From CAVZLD01 sp964522605 (GTDB lineage: Bacteria; Planctomycetota; Planctomycetia; Pirellulales; Pirellulaceae): a DNA stretch of 7,616 nucleotides. Numbering within the stretch: the first letter of the stretch is position 1; the number at the start of each line of letters is the position of its first letter. The stretch lies in assembly GCA_964522605.1 (NCBI GenBank), contig CAZFWV010000332.1, positions 1 to 7,616 on the forward strand, read 5' to 3'. Shown here piece after piece: positions 5,938 through 7,616 of the stretch. A program made the translations under genes and the position numbers. Below the pieces are notes generated by a model. That model was not told where the DNA came from, did no database searches, and saw only the letters and a list, made by a program, of their open reading frames with translations.

Positions 5938-7445
5938 GAAAAGAAAGTGTTCCCATGCGATATCTTGGATGGCTGGTGATCGGCATGCTGCTCGGACCGA
6001 TCGCCTCGGCGTCGGCCCAATCGCTCGCCAATTCCCAACCGAATATCATCCTGATCATCACGGACGATCAGGGTTACGCTCCAATCGGTCGCCACGGTCA
6101 CCCGTGGATTCAGACTCCTCACCTCGATCGACTGCACGACACAAGCATCCGCTTCACTCGTTTTCTTGTCAGTCCGACCTGCGCGCCCACTCGATCGGCG
6201 CTGATGACCGGCCGTCACCCAATGCGAAACGGGGTGACCCACACGATTCTAGAGCGAGAGCGGATGACCTTGGATGCCGTCACCTTGCCGCAAATTCTGA
6301 AAACGGCCGGCTACACGACCGGGATCTTTGGGAAGTGGCATCTGGGCGATGAAGAGCCTTACCAACCGCAGAATCGCGGCTTCGACGAGACCTTTATCCA
6401 CGGAGCAGGCGGGATTGGACAAGCTTACGACTGCAGTTGTGCAGACGTTCCGGGCAACACGTACTTCGATCCGGTCATTCGCCACAACGGCTCCTTTGTC
6501 AAGACGCGCGGATTCTGCACCGACGTCTTCTTTACGGCAGCCCTGGGTTGGATTCAGCAGCAGAAGGATCGCCCGCAACCCTTCTTCGCATATCTGACCA
6601 CCAATGCGCCACACGCTCCCTACCACGCGCCCGCCGCGAACAAACAGCGATTTCTCGATCTCGGTTTTGCGGCGGATCCAGCCGGGTTCTATGGGATGGT
6701 CGAGAACATCGACGAGAACATCGGAAGATTGCTCGCAAAACTCGAACAATGGAACCTCCTCGACTCGACGTTGATCCTGTTCATGTCAGACAACGGGATG
6801 GCAGGGGGCACGGTATGGAATCGGGGTGAGCCCCTCGGCCGAACGGCGGATGGTGCAGAACTTCTCCCCTACAACGCGGACATGAAGGGACTGAAGGGCA
6901 GCCCCGACGAAGGAGGCGTCCGTGTTCCATTTTTTGTTCGTTGGGACAAGCATCTCACACCCGGCCGAGAGATCCCCCAGATCGCCGCACACATCGACGT
7001 CCTCCCTACGCTTGCCTGCCTTGCCGGTGCCGAGTTTCCGCGCGAACAGGTCGAGGGACGCAACTTGCTTCCGTTGCTCACAGAGCCTAACAGTGAATGG
7101 TCCGACCGCTACCTGTTCACCCATCAGGGCCGCTGGCCGACCGGTGCCGAACCCAACGATTATCAGTGGCGCGGCTTCGCCGTGCGGAACCAACGATTCC
7201 GCTTCGTCAACAACACCCAATTGTTCGACATGGAGCAGGATCCGAGCCAGTCCAAGAACGTGATCAGCGAATATCCCGAGGTCGTCCAGCAGATGCAGTC
7301 CGCGTACGAACAATGGTGGCAGCAGACGCGCCCGCGGATGATCAATGAAGGCGTTCCGATGTCGCCCACCCGTCCATTTCACGAGCTGTACCGAGAGCAG
7401 GAACGGACTCAGGGAATTCCGGACTGGGTGCCGCCGTCTCTGTAG
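5934..7445 (+). CDS. exported type I sulfatase (formylglycine-dependent)
   Basis: A 503-residue arylsulfatase-like enzyme of the alkaline-phosphatase superfamily that hydrolyses a sulfate ester, probably outside the cytoplasm. A signal peptide is visible (hydrophobic core LGWLVIGMLLGPIASASA, likely cleavage after ASA). Catalytic elements are all present: metal-binding Asp pair in IITDDQG (D44, D45); CAPTR with the Cys to be converted to formylglycine (C83) and R87; MTGRH (91-95); GKWHLG (K134, H136); a His in NAPHAPYH (H227); SDNG (D286, N287); and KGSPDEGGVRVP with K321. The C-terminal subdomain contains the usual LFDMEQDPSQSKNV (430-443). C167, C169 and C195 are additional cysteines that could form disulfides. 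The length is typical of S1-family enzymes. Its ATG overlaps the ThuA/TIM stop (ATGA). An alternative start at 5955, with a purine-rich AAAAGAAAG before it, would give a tidier signal peptide (MRYLGW). No maturase (FGE) gene is in the window. The likely substrate is a sulfated polysaccharide or glycan, identity unknown. Confidence 0.93.
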   Translation: MRKESVPMRYLGWLVIGMLLGPIASASAQSLANSQPNIILIITDDQGYAPIGRHGHPWIQTPHLDRLHDTSIRFTRFLVSPTCAPTRSALMTGRHPMRNGVTHTILERERMTLDAVTLPQILKTAGYTTGIFGKWHLGDEEPYQPQNRGFDETFIHGAGGIGQAYDCSCADVPGNTYFDPVIRHNGSFVKTRGFCTDVFFTAALGWIQQQKDRPQPFFAYLTTNAPHAPYHAPAANKQRFLDLGFAADPAGFYGMVENIDENIGRLLAKLEQWNLLDSTLILFMSDNGMAGGTVWNRGEPLGRTADGAELLPYNADMKGLKGSPDEGGVRVPFFVRWDKHLTPGREIPQIAAHIDVLPTLACLAGAEFPREQVEGRNLLPLLTEPNSEWSDRYLFTHQGRWPTGAEPNDYQWRGFAVRNQRFRFVNNTQLFDMEQDPSQSKNVISEYPEVVQQMQSAYEQWWQQTRPRMINEGVPMSPTRPFHELYREQERTQGIPDWVPPSL

Positions 7446-7616
7446 AGGCCGCGTAGTCGACACGTGCTCGTATCACCTGCGGCGCTGAACAGAAATCACT
7501 CTGCCTCCGGAGGTCGTGCAATGCTCCGGTTTTGAATGCAGCCGAGTCTCCCAGGGCTGCTTGCCGCGTGAGGTCCGATTCTCGTTTCCCCCACAGCCGC
7601 CAGGCGAGGTTCGTTT
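7446..7616. other. 3' flank of the sulfatase operon, no supported gene
   Basis: These 171 bp contain no convincing coding region or T-rich terminator. Visible structure is limited to a 10-bp perfect palindrome CCTCCGGAGG (7504-7513) and a small inverted repeat GCAGCC/GGCTGC (7538-7543 and 7555-7560, 11-base loop). A - strand frame is open from the right edge to near 7475, but its translation is Arg/Ser/Gly-rich and looks non-coding. Confidence 0.5.

Noticed and set aside
6786..7463. 225-codon - strand open frame opposite the sulfatase
   Set aside because: It is antisense to the conserved C-terminal half of the sulfatase, with no recognisable domain.
7475..7616. - strand frame open from the right edge
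   Set aside because: About 47 codons of Arg/Ser/Gly-rich translation with no motif. It cannot be told from chance in GC-rich intergenic DNA.

Overview
The window looks like a chromosomal segment of a planctomycete (Planctomycetota, probably Pirellulales-like). This rests on the moderately high GC content, a secreted type I sulfatase, a secreted ThuA/sugar-isomerase-like protein, and short conserved-looking proteins of no known function. It is an inference from gene content. No rRNA, tRNA, CRISPR array, transposase or other mobile-element signature was seen, and the DNA reads as ordinary vertically inherited sequence.

Left part (1-1480, + strand): the probable tail of an upstream gene, then a small unrecognised acidic protein (103-348). 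A textbook intrinsic terminator follows (383-421): a perfect 13-bp stem and eight T. Directly after it comes a LOG-family (TIGR00730-type) nucleotide phosphoribohydrolase-like gene, best started at 440, because the longer open frame would begin upstream of the terminator and run through it.

Middle (1465-3848, - strand): a two-gene unit. The first gene encodes one 642-residue polypeptide joining uroporphyrinogen-III synthase (HemD-like, N-terminal) to uroporphyrinogen decarboxylase (HemE, C-terminal), two consecutive steps of tetrapyrrole synthesis. Its stop codon overlaps a GTG start for a ~150-residue membrane-associated protein that carries an HExxH motif. The 3' end of that gene overlaps the convergent LOG gene by 16 bp.

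Right part (4120-7445, + strand): after a 271-bp divergent intergenic region with a perfect 9-bp inverted repeat comes a tight two-gene operon. The first gene is an exported two-domain protein, ThuA-like followed by a xylose-isomerase-like TIM barrel. Its stop overlaps the start (ATGA) of an exported type I sulfatase with an intact CAPTR formylglycine motif. The likely joint role is extracytoplasmic breakdown of a sulfated carbohydrate: the sulfatase removes sulfate, and the ThuA/TIM protein acts on the sugar, possibly an oxidised (3-keto) sugar. The last 171 bp hold no supported gene.

No clearly new defence or mobile system is visible. The items most worth following up are the HemD-HemE fusion, the HExxH protein coupled to it, the ThuA-TIM fusion coupled to a sulfatase, and the terminator hairpin lying in the leader of the LOG gene.
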